NCBI RefSeq assembly: GCF_028198165.1
Contig: NZ_CP116339.1
Span: forward strand, 186,001-250,000
Direction: 5' to 3'
Length of the DNA: 64,000 nucleotides
Source: Pseudoxanthomonas sp. JBR18
Lineage (GTDB): Bacteria; Pseudomonadota; Gammaproteobacteria; Xanthomonadales; Xanthomonadaceae
A program made the position numbers and the translations under genes. Shown one piece after another: positions 11,533 to 19,973 of this stretch. Below the pieces are notes generated by a model. The model saw only the letters and a program-made list of their open reading frames with translations, did no database searches and was not told where the DNA came from. The first letter of the stretch is position 1, and each line of letters begins with the position of its first letter.

Positions 11533-12044
11533 GGGCAATTCCCCTTCTGTGACCGCACCTGTCCGGTACTGGTCATTGTGATGGTGTTCCTCAGCTGCTG
11601 GCCGGCGGGGCACGGATTGCTTGCAAGCACCATGGCACCGGCCGCGGTGGACGGAACGCCTCGCGCGTCGAAGCGCAGTGGCTTGACGCCGACCGTGACG
11701 CTGATGGCGCCACTGTTGGCGAAATAGCTGATCACGGTTTCGCCTGCATCAAGTACCCCGTTGCGATTGGGGTCACTCCACACCAGCCAGCCCGCGTTCC
11801 AGTCATTGCCGCAGGCAGTGCCGTTGGCGCTAGGACACATGCCGGCGGCTAGCGTGCTCTTGATGGCCTCGCTACGGGCCATCGCGATGGCCGCCGTGAA
11901 CTGGTTGCTGGTCGTGGCCAGACGATTGGACCGCAGTGTGTTTTGGAAACTGGGCAACCCAATGGCCAGCAGCACCGCCGCAATGGCGACCACGACCATC
12001 AGCTCAAGCAGCGTGAAGCCGCGCAATTTGAAAGAACGCCCCAT
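11529..12044 (-). CDS. fimT: FimT/FimU (GspH-type) minor pilin
   Basis: This is the first gene of the operon. The 171-residue protein has a nine-residue leader MGRSFKLRG followed by FTLLELMVVVAIAAVLLAIG, with Glu at +5. The GspH domain is shown by AIAMARSEAIKS and DWNAGWLVWSDPNRNG, and the protein ends with the paired-cysteine region typical of FimT/FimU (NPCPAGQQL...KGNCP). The ATG is preceded by GGGATCTGGGG. Upstream is a 7-bp inverted repeat (12055-12080). It is the base of the minor-pilin tip complex. It could equally be called fimU; the two names are used for close paralogs. Confidence 0.9.
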   Translation of the reverse strand: MGRSFKLRGFTLLELMVVVAIAAVLLAIGLPSFQNTLRSNRLATTSNQFTAAIAMARSEAIKSTLAAGMCPSANGTACGNDWNAGWLVWSDPNRNGVLDAGETVISYFANSGAISVTVGVKPLRFDARGVPSTAAGAMVLASNPCPAGQQLRNTITMTSTGQVRSQKGNCP

Positions 12045-12211
12045 CCCCAGATCCCTGTATGCCCATTCCGGCTCATACAGCCTACCCGGGCATCACCGTG
12101 CGACACAGGCCGGTTCGATGAACGGTAGCAAACCCGGGACGGACGCACGGGCGCTTCGCCGAGACGTCGCCCCCCCCTTCCGAGAAACGCGGCGACGCCA
12201 GGCAGGCCGGG
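12045..12211 (-). promoter_or_regulatory. Leader and promoter region of the minor-pilin operon
   Basis: These 167 bases separate ppnN from fimT on the same strand and must hold the pilin operon promoter. CTGTATG (12055-12061) and CATACAG (12074-12080) are perfect 7-bp arms around a 12-base spacer, directly upstream of the fimT ribosome binding site. They could be an operator or a leader hairpin. I see no clear sigma-54 (-24/-12) element or strong sigma-70 pair. Confidence 0.4.
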
Positions 12212-13594
12212 TCAGGTCACTACGCGATAGCAAGGCTTGTAGTCGCCGGCGATCTTCATGCGTCGCTGGGCGACGAAGGCCTGCAGCAGTGCGTCGAGAG
12301 CCGCCATGATATCGGGATCGCCATGGATCTCGAACGGGCCGTGTTCCTCGATCCGGCGCATGCCGTCTTCCTTCACATTGCCGGCGACGATGCCGGAAAA
12401 CGCACGGCGCAGGTCGGCCGCGATGGCATGCGGGGCGCGCCCGTGGTGCAGGTCGAGTTGGGCCATGGCCTCGTGACTGGGCACGAACGGCTGCTGGAAC
12501 GCCAGCGGGATATCGATCGCCCAGTTGAAGTAGTAGGCATCCTTGACCGCCTTGCGATGCTCACGGACCTTGGATATCCCCTCCCTCATGACCTGGGAGA
12601 CCGCCACCGGGTCGCCCACGATGATCTGGTAACGCGACGCGGCGGCCTCGCCCAGGGTCATGCGGATGAACTTGTCGATCTGCTCGAAATAAGGCGCGGC
12701 CACCACCGGACCGGTGAGCACCAGCGGGAATGGCAGGTCGGCGTTTTCCTCGCGCAGCAGGATGCCCAGCAGGTACAGGATCTCCTCCGCGGTGCCCACC
12801 CCGCCCGGGAAGACGATGATGCCGTGCCCGATGCGGACGAAGGCCTCCAGGCGCTTCTCGATGTCCGGCATGATGACCAGGTGGTTGACGATCGGGTTGG
12901 GCGATTCGGCCGCGATGATCCCCGGCTCGGTGATCCCGATGTAGCGCGTCTGCTTCTGGCGCTGCTTGGCGTGGCCAATCGTGGCGCCCTTCATTGGCCC
13001 TTTCATGGCGCCGGGTCCGCAGCCGGTGCAGATGTCCATCCCGCGCAGGCCAAGCTCGTAGCCGACCTCCTTGGTGTAGAGGTACTCCTCGCGGGAAATC
13101 GAATGCCCCCCCCAGCACACCACCAGGTTCGGCTCGGCGGGCTTGAGGATGCGCGCGTTGCGCAGCTGCCCGAACACCGCATCGGTGATGCCCGCCGAAG
13201 TCTCCAGGTCGGCCGCGTACTCCTCGCCCAGCTCGATGGCCATGTAGGCCAGATCGCGGACGACGGCGAACAGCAACTCGGCGACGCCACGGATGATTTC
13301 GCCATCGACGAAAGCCATGGCCGGCGCATTGACCAGCTCAATGCGCACGCCGCGGTCGCGCTGCAGCACCTGGATGTCGAAATCCGGGTACAGGTCGCGC
13401 GCGGCACGCGGGTCGTCGGAGGCACTGCCGCTGGTCAGCACGGCCAGCGCGCAGCGCCGCAGGAGCTCGTGCATGCCACCGGCGGAGGCATCGCGCAGGC
13501 GCGCCACTTCGGTCCGGGAGAGGACATCGAGCCCGCCGCGTGGATAGATTCGGGTACTCACGACCGGGAGCGCCCGGGCTGCCGCTTCACTCAT
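12212..13594 (-). CDS. ppnN: Pyrimidine/purine nucleotide 5'-monophosphate nucleosidase
   Basis: The 460-residue length fits PpnN/YgdH (about 454 in E. coli). The LOG (lysine decarboxylase-like) Rossmann core is clear: CWGGHSISREEYLYTKEVGY, then GCGPGAMKGPMKGA, and the nucleotide-binding FPGGVGTAEEILYLLG. The N- and C-terminal PpnN-specific domains flank it. The enzyme hydrolyses nucleoside monophosphates to base and ribose 5-phosphate and, in E. coli, is stimulated by (p)ppGpp. ATG 13594 is preceded by AGGAACACGCAG. A longer upstream frame lacks similarity. It lies between the TonB-dependent receptor and the pilin operon on the minus strand, with gaps on both sides, so it is probably transcribed alone. 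Confidence 0.93.
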   Translation of the reverse strand: MSEAAARALPVVSTRIYPRGGLDVLSRTEVARLRDASAGGMHELLRRCALAVLTSGSASDDPRAARDLYPDFDIQVLQRDRGVRIELVNAPAMAFVDGEIIRGVAELLFAVVRDLAYMAIELGEEYAADLETSAGITDAVFGQLRNARILKPAEPNLVVCWGGHSISREEYLYTKEVGYELGLRGMDICTGCGPGAMKGPMKGATIGHAKQRQKQTRYIGITEPGIIAAESPNPIVNHLVIMPDIEKRLEAFVRIGHGIIVFPGGVGTAEEILYLLGILLREENADLPFPLVLTGPVVAAPYFEQIDKFIRMTLGEAAASRYQIIVGDPVAVSQVMREGISKVREHRKAVKDAYYFNWAIDIPLAFQQPFVPSHEAMAQLDLHHGRAPHAIAADLRRAFSGIVAGNVKEDGMRRIEEHGPFEIHGDPDIMAALDALLQAFVAQRRMKIAGDYKPCYRVVT

Positions 13595-13681
13595 CTGCGT
13601 GTTCCTGATTCTTCTCTTTGTCTGACCGATGACTTTAGCGCAGGCTGGCATTGCCGGATATGTCGCCACCGCCAGACGCAA

Positions 13682-13707
13682 GAACGGCCGGGTCTCCCCG
13701 GCCGTTC
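13682..13707 (-). terminator. Hairpin terminator after the TonB-dependent receptor
   Basis: GAACGGCCGGG (13682-13692) and CCCGGCCGTTC (13697-13707) form a perfect 11-bp stem with a four-base loop, 28 bases past the receptor stop. The tail on the minus strand is T-poor (TTGCG), so termination may be incomplete. Confidence 0.6.
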
Positions 13708-13734
13708 GTCTTGCGATCCAGCGTGGCGCCGAGC

Positions 13735-16700
13735 TTAGAACTCGTAGCGGAAGCCCACCTGGGCCGACCACTGCGAAATGCCCTGATCGAAGCCATCGGC
13801 GTCGCCGTTGGCCACGGTCGGCTCGTCGGCGCTGCTGAAGTTGTACACGTACTTGCCGTCGGAGATGCCCACCAGGCGTGCAACGCGCGCGTCAGCGTAG
13901 AAGCCGTAGTCGATCACGTGGCCCCAGTCCTTGTTGATCAGGTTGCCGACGTTCTGGATGTCCAGCCACACCTGCGCCTTGTGCCCCTTCATGAAGCCCG
14001 GGATTTCCTGGCTGATGCGCAGGTCGAAGGTGTTCACCCAGCTTGAGCGGAAGCCGTTGGCAGGCGCGTAACGGCCCTTGTACTTAGCAAGGTCCGGGTG
14101 ATCTTCAAGCCATGCGTAGAACTTCTGCTCCATCGCCGGATCGGCCACATAGGCACCGTTGGTGATGGACCCGAACAACACATCGCCCTGACCGGACGGC
14201 ACGTAGAACAGATCGTTGTTGCTGCGGTTGTCGCCGTTGGCGTCGCCGTTGAAGACGTAGCTGTAAGGACGGCCGCTGCGGCCTTCGTACACCAGACCGA
14301 CCTGGGTCTGGTAGTCACCGAAGAAGTTGTGGTTCCAGTTCAACGAGCCAGAGAAGCGATCGTGGATCTCGTAACGCGAGGTCTTGGCCACGTCTTCGCC
14401 GGAGTTGAAGCTGTACTGGTAGGTATAGCCGGAACTGGCCGTCGAGCTGGTCAGCGGACCGACTTCCTCGGCGTCGGTGTAGGTGTAGCCCAGGCTCCAG
14501 GACCAGTCGCTGTTCGCAGTCCAGGGCTTGGTCAGCGAGACGGTGAACTGGTTGGTCTTGCCCTTGCTGGTGTTGTCGATCAGGTACACATAGCCGAAGT
14601 CGCGATCACGGTCATAGCGCGAGCTGGTGAAGGCGGCCTGATTGGGGTTCCAGTACAGCGTGCGGCCGTCCGGACCTGTGAATCCTGGGCCCAGGTTGAG
14701 GCTGCGGTAATACAGCCCGTTCTTGACCTTGGTCATCAACAGCTCGGCCGAGGCAACGATGCCGTACCAAGGGGTCTCATGGTCAATCGCCAGGTTGGCC
14801 TTCCAGGTGGACGGCAACTTGAAGTCCTTGCCCGACGTGAAGTTGGCATCGAACACGGTCGAGGACGGGTCGGTCGGTCGCGGCTGGTTGAGCCCGTCGC
14901 CACTGAATGGCAGCGTGGTGTAATCCGGGCCGTCCCCGCTTAGGCTCTCGAAGTAGGCGATGTAGTTCGCCGCACCCGCGTTCGCGTAGCTGTTGCCCAC
15001 CCACACCGACGGGGCAGCACCCTGGAACAGGCCCACGCCGCCGCGCAGCTGGGTCGGACGCTCGCTCTCGAAGTTGTAGTTGAAGCCGAAGCGCGGCTGG
15101 ATCAGGAACGCATCGTCAAACACCTGGGTGTTGTCGTATCCGAAGGTCTCCTGCACGCCCGGAGCCACTGGCGGTCTGGGGCTGGTGCTCGGCTTGTCCG
15201 CACGCAGGCCAAAGGTCAAGGTGAGGTTGTTCGTCGCATACCACGTGTCCTGCACGAACAGGCCCAGGTTCTTGTCGTGGAAGTCAGCGGCGATCGAATT
15301 GGGCGCGGTCTCCGCATGGAGCGCGTAGGTGCTCCAGCGACCGGCCTCGAAGTTGTCCAGGCCGTAGAAGGTATAGACGCCGTAGGACTGCTGGCCGAAG
15401 TAGTTGTAGATGTCGTTATCGCTGTACTGGGCACCGAACTTGATGTCGTGGTCGCCCAGGGTCAGCGTGCCGGCCCCGTAGTAGTCCCAGGTCTTGGTTT
15501 CCAGGACATTGTTCTGCGAGTACTGCTCGGTCCCCAGGTAGATCGAGTCGCCTGACGGCGAGGTCAGGTTCTCATTGCCGCCAAAGAAGATCTGCACGCT
15601 CGGCGCGGTGGTCGGCGTATTGCGAACCGCCGAGTAGTCGCGATACGAGACCTTGAATTCGGTGGAGAAGTTGTCGCTCCAGTCTGAGAACAGCTGACCG
15701 ACGTAGCTTTCCACCGTCTTGTCCTGCTGGTACCAGTACGAGCTCAGCGAGATGCCGCTGTTGCTGATGCCATTGATCCGCAGCTTGCTCTGGTCCAGCT
15801 TGCTGTAACGGAAGTTGGCACGGTGGTTTTCGCTGATGTTCCAGTCCAGCTTCAACGCGTACTCTTCCAGATCGGTGTCGCCATTGCTGTCCAGCGTTCC
15901 GGCATCGATGCCGTAGCCGGCGGCGATGCTCTGCGCACGCGTGATCTGATCCATGGTGATCCCGCCATCGCCCAGCGGCGTGGTGCTCGGATCGAAGCCC
16001 GGGGCCTTCTGTTTGAACTTCTCGTAGTTGGCGAAGAAGAACAGCTTGTCCTTGACGATCGGGCCGCCGAAGGTGGCACCGTAGGTCTTCTCCGAATCGA
16101 AGCCGTTGAACTTCTCGCCTTCCGGATCGTCGCCGAACCAGCTGCCATCGCGCATGTAGCCATAGATGGAGCCGTGGAACTCGTTGGTGCCCGACTTGGT
16201 GACGGCGTTGACCGTGGCGCCGGTGGCGCTGGTCAGACTGACGTCATAGTTGGACAGGTCGATGTCGATGGCCTCGATGGCCTCCATGGACACCGGCTGG
16301 CGGCGGGTCGGCATGTTGTTGCCTTCCAGGCCGAAGGTATCGCTGGCCGAGACACCGTCGATGTTGATCGAGTTGTAGCGCGGGTTCTGACCACCGGCCG
16401 AGATCATGCCGGACGCGCGATCGACGAACGCAACACGCGGATCCAGACGCATGAAATCCTGGATGTTGCCGCCGATCGAGGGCAGGTCCTCGATCTTCTG
16501 CTGGTCCACGCTGGTACCGGAACCCATCTTGGTCGCACTGAAGACGTCCGAACCGCCGGCATAGCCGATGGCCTGGACCGACTCCAGATTGGTCACATCC
16601 CCGGTCAGCGACGCATCGACCGTGTTGACCTGGTTCAGGGTCAGGTAGACGCCGTCTTCAGTCTTGGTGCCTTCGCCGGGCTTGGTGATGGTGACCGTGT

Positions 16701-16947
16701 ACGGGCCGCCCACGCGCAGGCCGCGGGCGGTGTAGCGGCCGCTGGCATCGGTGGTGGCGCGGCTGACCGTTCCGGATTCCACGTGGGTGATGGTCACCTC
16801 GGCGCCGGAGACGGGTGCACCACCCGGACCGATGACCGTACCGCCGACGCCAGCGGAGGTGCTCTGCGCCATGGCGGGGGCGGTGGCCAGTATGGCCAGG
16901 AGGCCAAGGGCCAGTTTGGAAGTCCGGATACGGCGATGTTGGGTCAT
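13735..16947 (-). CDS. Oar-like TonB-dependent outer-membrane receptor
   Basis: The 1070-residue protein starts at ATG 16947 with a signal peptide ending ILATAPAMAQ. Residues about 30-115 are a carboxypeptidase-regulatory-like (CarboxypepD_reg) domain: VGGTVIGPGGAPVSGAEVTI, then SGRYTARGLRVGGPYTVTI. The plug follows, with a DLPSIGGNIQDFMRLDPRV-type segment and RYNSINIDGVSASDTFGLEG. The rest is beta-barrel rich in aromatic residues, ending VGFRYEF with the terminal Phe needed for BAM insertion. This architecture is that of the Oar/OmpA-like TonB-dependent receptors common in Xanthomonadaceae. The ligand is unknown; peptides or glycans are possible. I see no sigma/anti-sigma pair or transporter next to it. 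The long repeat-rich leader upstream suggests regulated expression. Confidence 0.92.
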   Translation of the reverse strand: MTQHRRIRTSKLALGLLAILATAPAMAQSTSAGVGGTVIGPGGAPVSGAEVTITHVESGTVSRATTDASGRYTARGLRVGGPYTVTITKPGEGTKTEDGVYLTLNQVNTVDASLTGDVTNLESVQAIGYAGGSDVFSATKMGSGTSVDQQKIEDLPSIGGNIQDFMRLDPRVAFVDRASGMISAGGQNPRYNSINIDGVSASDTFGLEGNNMPTRRQPVSMEAIEAIDIDLSNYDVSLTSATGATVNAVTKSGTNEFHGSIYGYMRDGSWFGDDPEGEKFNGFDSEKTYGATFGGPIVKDKLFFFANYEKFKQKAPGFDPSTTPLGDGGITMDQITRAQSIAAGYGIDAGTLDSNGDTDLEEYALKLDWNISENHRANFRYSKLDQSKLRINGISNSGISLSSYWYQQDKTVESYVGQLFSDWSDNFSTEFKVSYRDYSAVRNTPTTAPSVQIFFGGNENLTSPSGDSIYLGTEQYSQNNVLETKTWDYYGAGTLTLGDHDIKFGAQYSDNDIYNYFGQQSYGVYTFYGLDNFEAGRWSTYALHAETAPNSIAADFHDKNLGLFVQDTWYATNNLTLTFGLRADKPSTSPRPPVAPGVQETFGYDNTQVFDDAFLIQPRFGFNYNFESERPTQLRGGVGLFQGAAPSVWVGNSYANAGAANYIAYFESLSGDGPDYTTLPFSGDGLNQPRPTDPSSTVFDANFTSGKDFKLPSTWKANLAIDHETPWYGIVASAELLMTKVKNGLYYRSLNLGPGFTGPDGRTLYWNPNQAAFTSSRYDRDRDFGYVYLIDNTSKGKTNQFTVSLTKPWTANSDWSWSLGYTYTDAEEVGPLTSSTASSGYTYQYSFNSGEDVAKTSRYEIHDRFSGSLNWNHNFFGDYQTQVGLVYEGRSGRPYSYVFNGDANGDNRSNNDLFYVPSGQGDVLFGSITNGAYVADPAMEQKFYAWLEDHPDLAKYKGRYAPANGFRSSWVNTFDLRISQEIPGFMKGHKAQVWLDIQNVGNLINKDWGHVIDYGFYADARVARLVGISDGKYVYNFSSADEPTVANGDADGFDQGISQWSAQVGFRYEF

Positions 16948-17490
16948 TGCGTCTGCCTCGAAGGTTTGGGCGGTCAGAAAAAAATCGTGCTGGCCGGCCA
17001 CGCTTCTGGCGTGGCTCTCATGGACTTGCTAGTGATGTGCCCCTGGAACGCGTGACAGGCACGACTGTCACGGGTTAACGACAGGTTAACACGTTAAAGC
17101 CAAGTTGTGACGGCTTCGTGACGATTTTTCGCAACGCAACATACGGCATTCAATCGAGCCGAAAATTCCTGCAAAATCATGACGTTACGGAAAAATAAAA
17201 CCAGGCACAGCATGTCGTTCGCGCGTGCGCTGCATGCCTTTCGACGAATGCTGTGACAGAGCTGCCATCAGAGGATCGGCCCCCGCGGGAAGCCTGCCCC
17301 CACCGGTTTGATCCACGTTGCGTGCGCGATGACGCATGGGAAGGAAGCTGACGTCTGAAGCCACGTGCGGCGAAAGTCGACCCGCTTCAGGTGCGGCTTC
17401 GGAGGCGGGGCCGTTCCACCTGTGCAACGCCAGACCCTGATCGTCAGCCTGCACGCTCGGATCTGGACCGCAAGGCGCGGCGACTGAATG
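16948..17490 (-). promoter_or_regulatory. Long leader upstream of the TonB-dependent receptor
   Basis: This is a 543-base stretch with no credible gene; the short frames in it have shadow-like composition. CGTGACAG (17051-17058) and CTGTCACG (17065-17072) are perfect 8-bp inverted arms around GCACGA. Next to them GGTTAACGACAGGTTAACACG holds two direct GGTTAAC copies (from about 17073) and a third, truncated TTAA. On the minus strand the GTCAC motif recurs several times just upstream of this block. The segment 17110-17210 is clearly AT-richer than its surroundings and is the likely promoter area for the receptor. No known riboswitch fold was recognised. Confidence 0.45.
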
Positions 17491-18084
17491 TCAGGAGAGC
17501 GCTTCTAGATAAGTCCCGATGCCATCGAGCAGCATCTGCACGGAGATCGCCACCAGCAGCATGCCCATCAGGCGCTCGATCGCGGTCAGCGCGCGCATGC
17601 CCAGCCATTTGTAGACCAGGGTGGCCGAAAAAAGGATGACCGCGGTGCCCAACCAGGCGATGCCCAGGGCCAGGCTCCAGCCGAGCAGACGCTCGGGCTC
17701 GTTGCTGCCCATCAGCATTACCGCGGCCATGCCGGACGGACCAGCCACCAGCGGGATGGCCAGCGGGACGATGAAGGGCTCGCCGCCCGGAATCTCGCCC
17801 ATTAGGCCTTCCGGCCTGGGGAAGATCATGCGGATGCCGATCAGGAACAGCACGATGCCGCCGGCAATCTGCACCGACTCCTGGCGCAGGTGCATCCACT
17901 CCAGGAAGTACTTGCCGCCCCACAAAAAGCCCATCAGCACCGCCAGCGCGATCAACATTTCGCGCAGCAGCACGATGCGCTGGCGCTGCGGCGGCAGCGG
18001 GCGCAGCACCGACAGGAACACCGGGATGTTGCCCAGTGGATCCAGGATGAGGAACAGCAGCAGGGCCGCGGAGAGGATGGTCAT
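17491..18084 (-). CDS. MarC-family integral membrane protein
   Basis: The 197-residue protein has six predicted membrane helices, the usual MarC/YhgN size. Family marks are the N-terminal FLILDPLGNIPVFLSVLRPL and the later FPRPEGLMG and PLAIPLVAGPSGMAAVMLM segments. MarC proteins were once linked to multiple antibiotic resistance. Their transport role is not established, although some relatives act as amino-acid transporters. Its ATG overlaps the stop of the SDR gene (ATGA), so it is the third gene of a grxD-SDR-marC transcription unit. The biological link between the three is not obvious from sequence. Confidence 0.88.
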   Translation of the reverse strand: MTILSAALLLFLILDPLGNIPVFLSVLRPLPPQRQRIVLLREMLIALAVLMGFLWGGKYFLEWMHLRQESVQIAGGIVLFLIGIRMIFPRPEGLMGEIPGGEPFIVPLAIPLVAGPSGMAAVMLMGSNEPERLLGWSLALGIAWLGTAVILFSATLVYKWLGMRALTAIERLMGMLLVAISVQMLLDGIGTYLEALS

Positions 18085-18827
18085 GCGAGGGGGTTCCAGA
18101 CCTGGCCGCGCCGGGAGGCGCCCTCAGGCGATAACAGGGTGACGCAGTGACGTGCGTAATCGCTGGCATCGGCCAGCGCCGGGTCGGTATCTTCGGCGTA
18201 GGCGCGCGCGCGAAGCCTGGTCCGCATCGGTCCAGGCTGCAGCGCGGCCACGCGCACCGGGCTGGCGGCCAGTTCCTCGTGCAGCATGTGCACCAGCCCA
18301 CGCAGTCCCTGCTGGGCCAGACCGTAGCCGCCCCAATAGGCGTGTGCGATGCGCCGCGGGTCGTCCAGCGCGAAGACCAGTGCACTGTCGGGCGCGGCGC
18401 GCAGGAGTGGCAGGCAGGCTTGGCTGAGCCACCAGGCCGCGGTGAGGTTGACGTGGATGGCCCGGGCGAATGCGGCCGGATCGGTGTGCTCAAGCGGGGT
18501 CAACCCGCGGAACTCGGCCGCGCAGTGCAGCACGCCATCAAGCCGCCCCAGCTGCGAGGCGATGCGCTGCGCCAGTTCGGCGTAGTCGTCGGGGGCGGCC
18601 CCTTCCAGGTCCAGCGGGTACATGACCGGCTCCGGCCCTAGCGCCGCGCAGACGTCATAGACGCGATTGAGCTTGGGGGGCCGGCGCCCGAGCAGGATGA
18701 CGGTCGCACCGGCCTGGGTGCAGGCCTTGGCCGCCGCCTCGCCCAGCCCCCCATGCGCGCCGGTGATCAGGACAACGCGCCCGGCGAGAACCTGTGCCGC
18801 GCGCGTAGGCACCTCCAGCAATGTCAC
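18081..18827 (-). CDS. SDR-fold protein (YciK-like) with degenerate active site
   Basis: This 248-residue protein starts at GTG 18827, overlapping the grxD stop as GTGA. The Rossmann nucleotide-binding motif is intact (VVLITGAHGGLGEAAAK, residues 19-35), and the overall length and C-terminal LQPGPMRTRLRA resemble YciK-type short-chain dehydrogenases. The catalytic tetrad is not intact. The Tyr is present at about residue 168 (GGYGLAQQ), but the Lys four residues later is Gln, and the catalytic Ser position about 13 residues before the Tyr is Asp (VFALDDPRR). The protein may bind NAD(P) without normal oxidoreductase activity, or may use altered chemistry. It is probably cytosolic and cotranscribed with grxD and the MarC gene. 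Confidence 0.85.
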   Translation of the reverse strand: MTLLEVPTRAAQVLAGRVVLITGAHGGLGEAAAKACTQAGATVILLGRRPPKLNRVYDVCAALGPEPVMYPLDLEGAAPDDYAELAQRIASQLGRLDGVLHCAAEFRGLTPLEHTDPAAFARAIHVNLTAAWWLSQACLPLLRAAPDSALVFALDDPRRIAHAYWGGYGLAQQGLRGLVHMLHEELAASPVRVAALQPGPMRTRLRARAYAEDTDPALADASDYARHCVTLLSPEGASRRGQVWNPLA

Positions 18828-19144
18828 TGCGGCAGCGCCTCGGCGACGATCCGCGCCAGTTCGCCGGACTCGTGCAGCTCCAGCGTGATGTCGCAGCCGC
18901 CGATCAGCTCCCCATGGATGAACAACTGCGGGAAGGTGGGCCAGTTGGAGAAGCGCGGCAGGTTGGCACGCATCTCTGGCTCTTCGAGCACGTTGATCGC
19001 GCGCAGGCGGTCGGCGCCGGCTTCGAGCAGGGCCTTGACCGCGCGGCTGGAATATCCGCACATGGGAAATTCCGGCGTGCCCTTCATGAAAAGCACCATC
19101 GGATGGGTGTCCAGTTCCGCCTGGATACGTTCCAGCACCGGCAT
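18824..19144 (-). CDS. grxD: Monothiol glutaredoxin Grx4/GrxD
   Basis: The 106-residue protein fits monothiol glutaredoxins that bind and pass on [2Fe-2S] clusters with glutathione. ATG 19144 gives the standard length, with GGAGAACGCAAC upstream; a longer frame upstream is basic and unrelated. The active site reads FPMCGYSSRAV, with Cys29 followed by Gly-Tyr-Ser, where the family consensus is CGFS. Further marks are the KGTPEFPMC entry, NWPTFPQLFI (the cis-Pro loop binding glutathione) and the GGCDI motif. The Phe-to-Tyr change is conservative and probably tolerated. It is the first gene of the unit with the SDR and MarC genes and is divergent from sodB. Confidence 0.93.
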   Translation of the reverse strand: MPVLERIQAELDTHPMVLFMKGTPEFPMCGYSSRAVKALLEAGADRLRAINVLEEPEMRANLPRFSNWPTFPQLFIHGELIGGCDITLELHESGELARIVAEALPQ

Positions 19145-19291
19145 GTTGCGTTCTCCTGCTTTGACAGCATGCAAACTGTCGTCGAGTAAACTCACCGGCG
19201 CTTTCCATCGCCGCCGCCAGCGCCCAATTGTAAGCCTTCGCGCCCCGCTGCCGGCATCTGACTTCACCGCCAAGCCTCAAGGAATTCCGCC
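19145..19291. promoter_or_regulatory. Divergent intergenic region grxD / sodB
   Basis: The 147 bases hold both promoters. A consensus TTGACA lies at 19161-19166 on the plus strand. The best following -10-like box, TAAACT at 19187-19192, is 20 bases away, longer than optimal. GAGTAAACTC nearby has inverted GAGT/ACTC ends. The sodB ribosome binding site is AAGGAATTCCGCC. Confidence 0.3.
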
Positions 19292-19870
19292 ATGGCCATC
19301 GAACTCCCCGCCCTGCCGTACGACCGTACCGCCCTGGAACCGCACATTTCCGGCGAGACCATCGATTTCCATTACGGCAAGCACCACAAGACCTACGTGG
19401 ACAACCTCAACAAGATGATCGAAGGTACCGAGTTCGCCTCGATGCCGCTGGAAGAGATCATCAAGAAGTCCCAGGGCGGCATGTTCAACAACGCTGCCCA
19501 GATCTGGAACCACACCTTCTACTGGAACTGCCTGTCGCCCAAGGGCGGCGGCGAGCCGACCGGCAAGCTGGCCGAGCTGATCAAGGCCGCCTTTGGTGAC
19601 TTCGAGAAGTTCAAGGAAGAGTTCACCAAGACCGCCGTCGGCACCTTCGGCTCCGGCTGGGGCTGGCTGGTGCAGAAGAAGGACGGCAGCGTCGGCCTGG
19701 TGAGCACCTCCAACGCGGCCACCCCGCTGACCGGCGAGGACAAGCCGCTGCTGACCTGCGATGTGTGGGAACACGCCTACTACATCGACTACCGCAACGC
19801 CCGTCCGAAGTATGTCGAGTCCTTCTGGGCCTTGGTGAACTGGGACTTCGTGGCCAAGCAGCTGGCCTGA
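19292..19870 (+). CDS. sodB: Superoxide dismutase [Fe]
   Basis: This cytosolic enzyme dismutates superoxide to oxygen and hydrogen peroxide. The 192-residue length and sequence match FeSOD. Metal ligands are His27 ([11 protein letters not shown]), the His of [11 protein letters not shown], and the Asp and His of [38 protein letters not shown] and [11 protein letters not shown] are typical of the iron-dependent branch, although metal choice cannot be settled from sequence alone. ATG 19292 follows AAGGAATTCCGCC. It stands alone, divergent from grxD, and is closed by a strong terminator. Pairing with grxD suggests an oxidative-stress or iron theme. Confidence 0.97.
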   Translation: MAIELPALPYDRTALEPHISGETIDFHYGKHHKTYVDNLNKMIEGTEFASMPLEEIIKKSQGGMFNNAAQIWNHTFYWNCLSPKGGGEPTGKLAELIKAAFGDFEKFKEEFTKTAVGTFGSGWGWLVQKKDGSVGLVSTSNAATPLTGEDKPLLTCDVWEHAYYIDYRNARPKYVESFWALVNWDFVAKQLA

Positions 19871-19890
19871 TCGTCACCATCGCAGCAACG

Positions 19891-19918
19891 AAAAAGGCCG
19901 GGGCGACCCGGCCTTTTT
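19891..19918. terminator. Bidirectional terminator between sodB and purK
   Basis: AAAAAGGCCGGG-GCGA-CCCGGCCTTTTT is a perfect 12-bp stem with A- and T-tracts on either side. It lies 20 bases after the sodB stop on the plus strand and 55 bases beyond the purK stop on the minus strand. Confidence 0.9.
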
Positions 19919-19973
19919 CACGCGTGCCTCGTTCGTGCGTCCTGTGCCACGCACCAGATTCAGCGCAGCCTAA

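Noticed and set aside
17185..17454. Minus-strand frame of 89 codons in the receptor leader
   Set aside because: No ribosome binding site, no motif and composition typical of chance frames. It was treated as non-coding.
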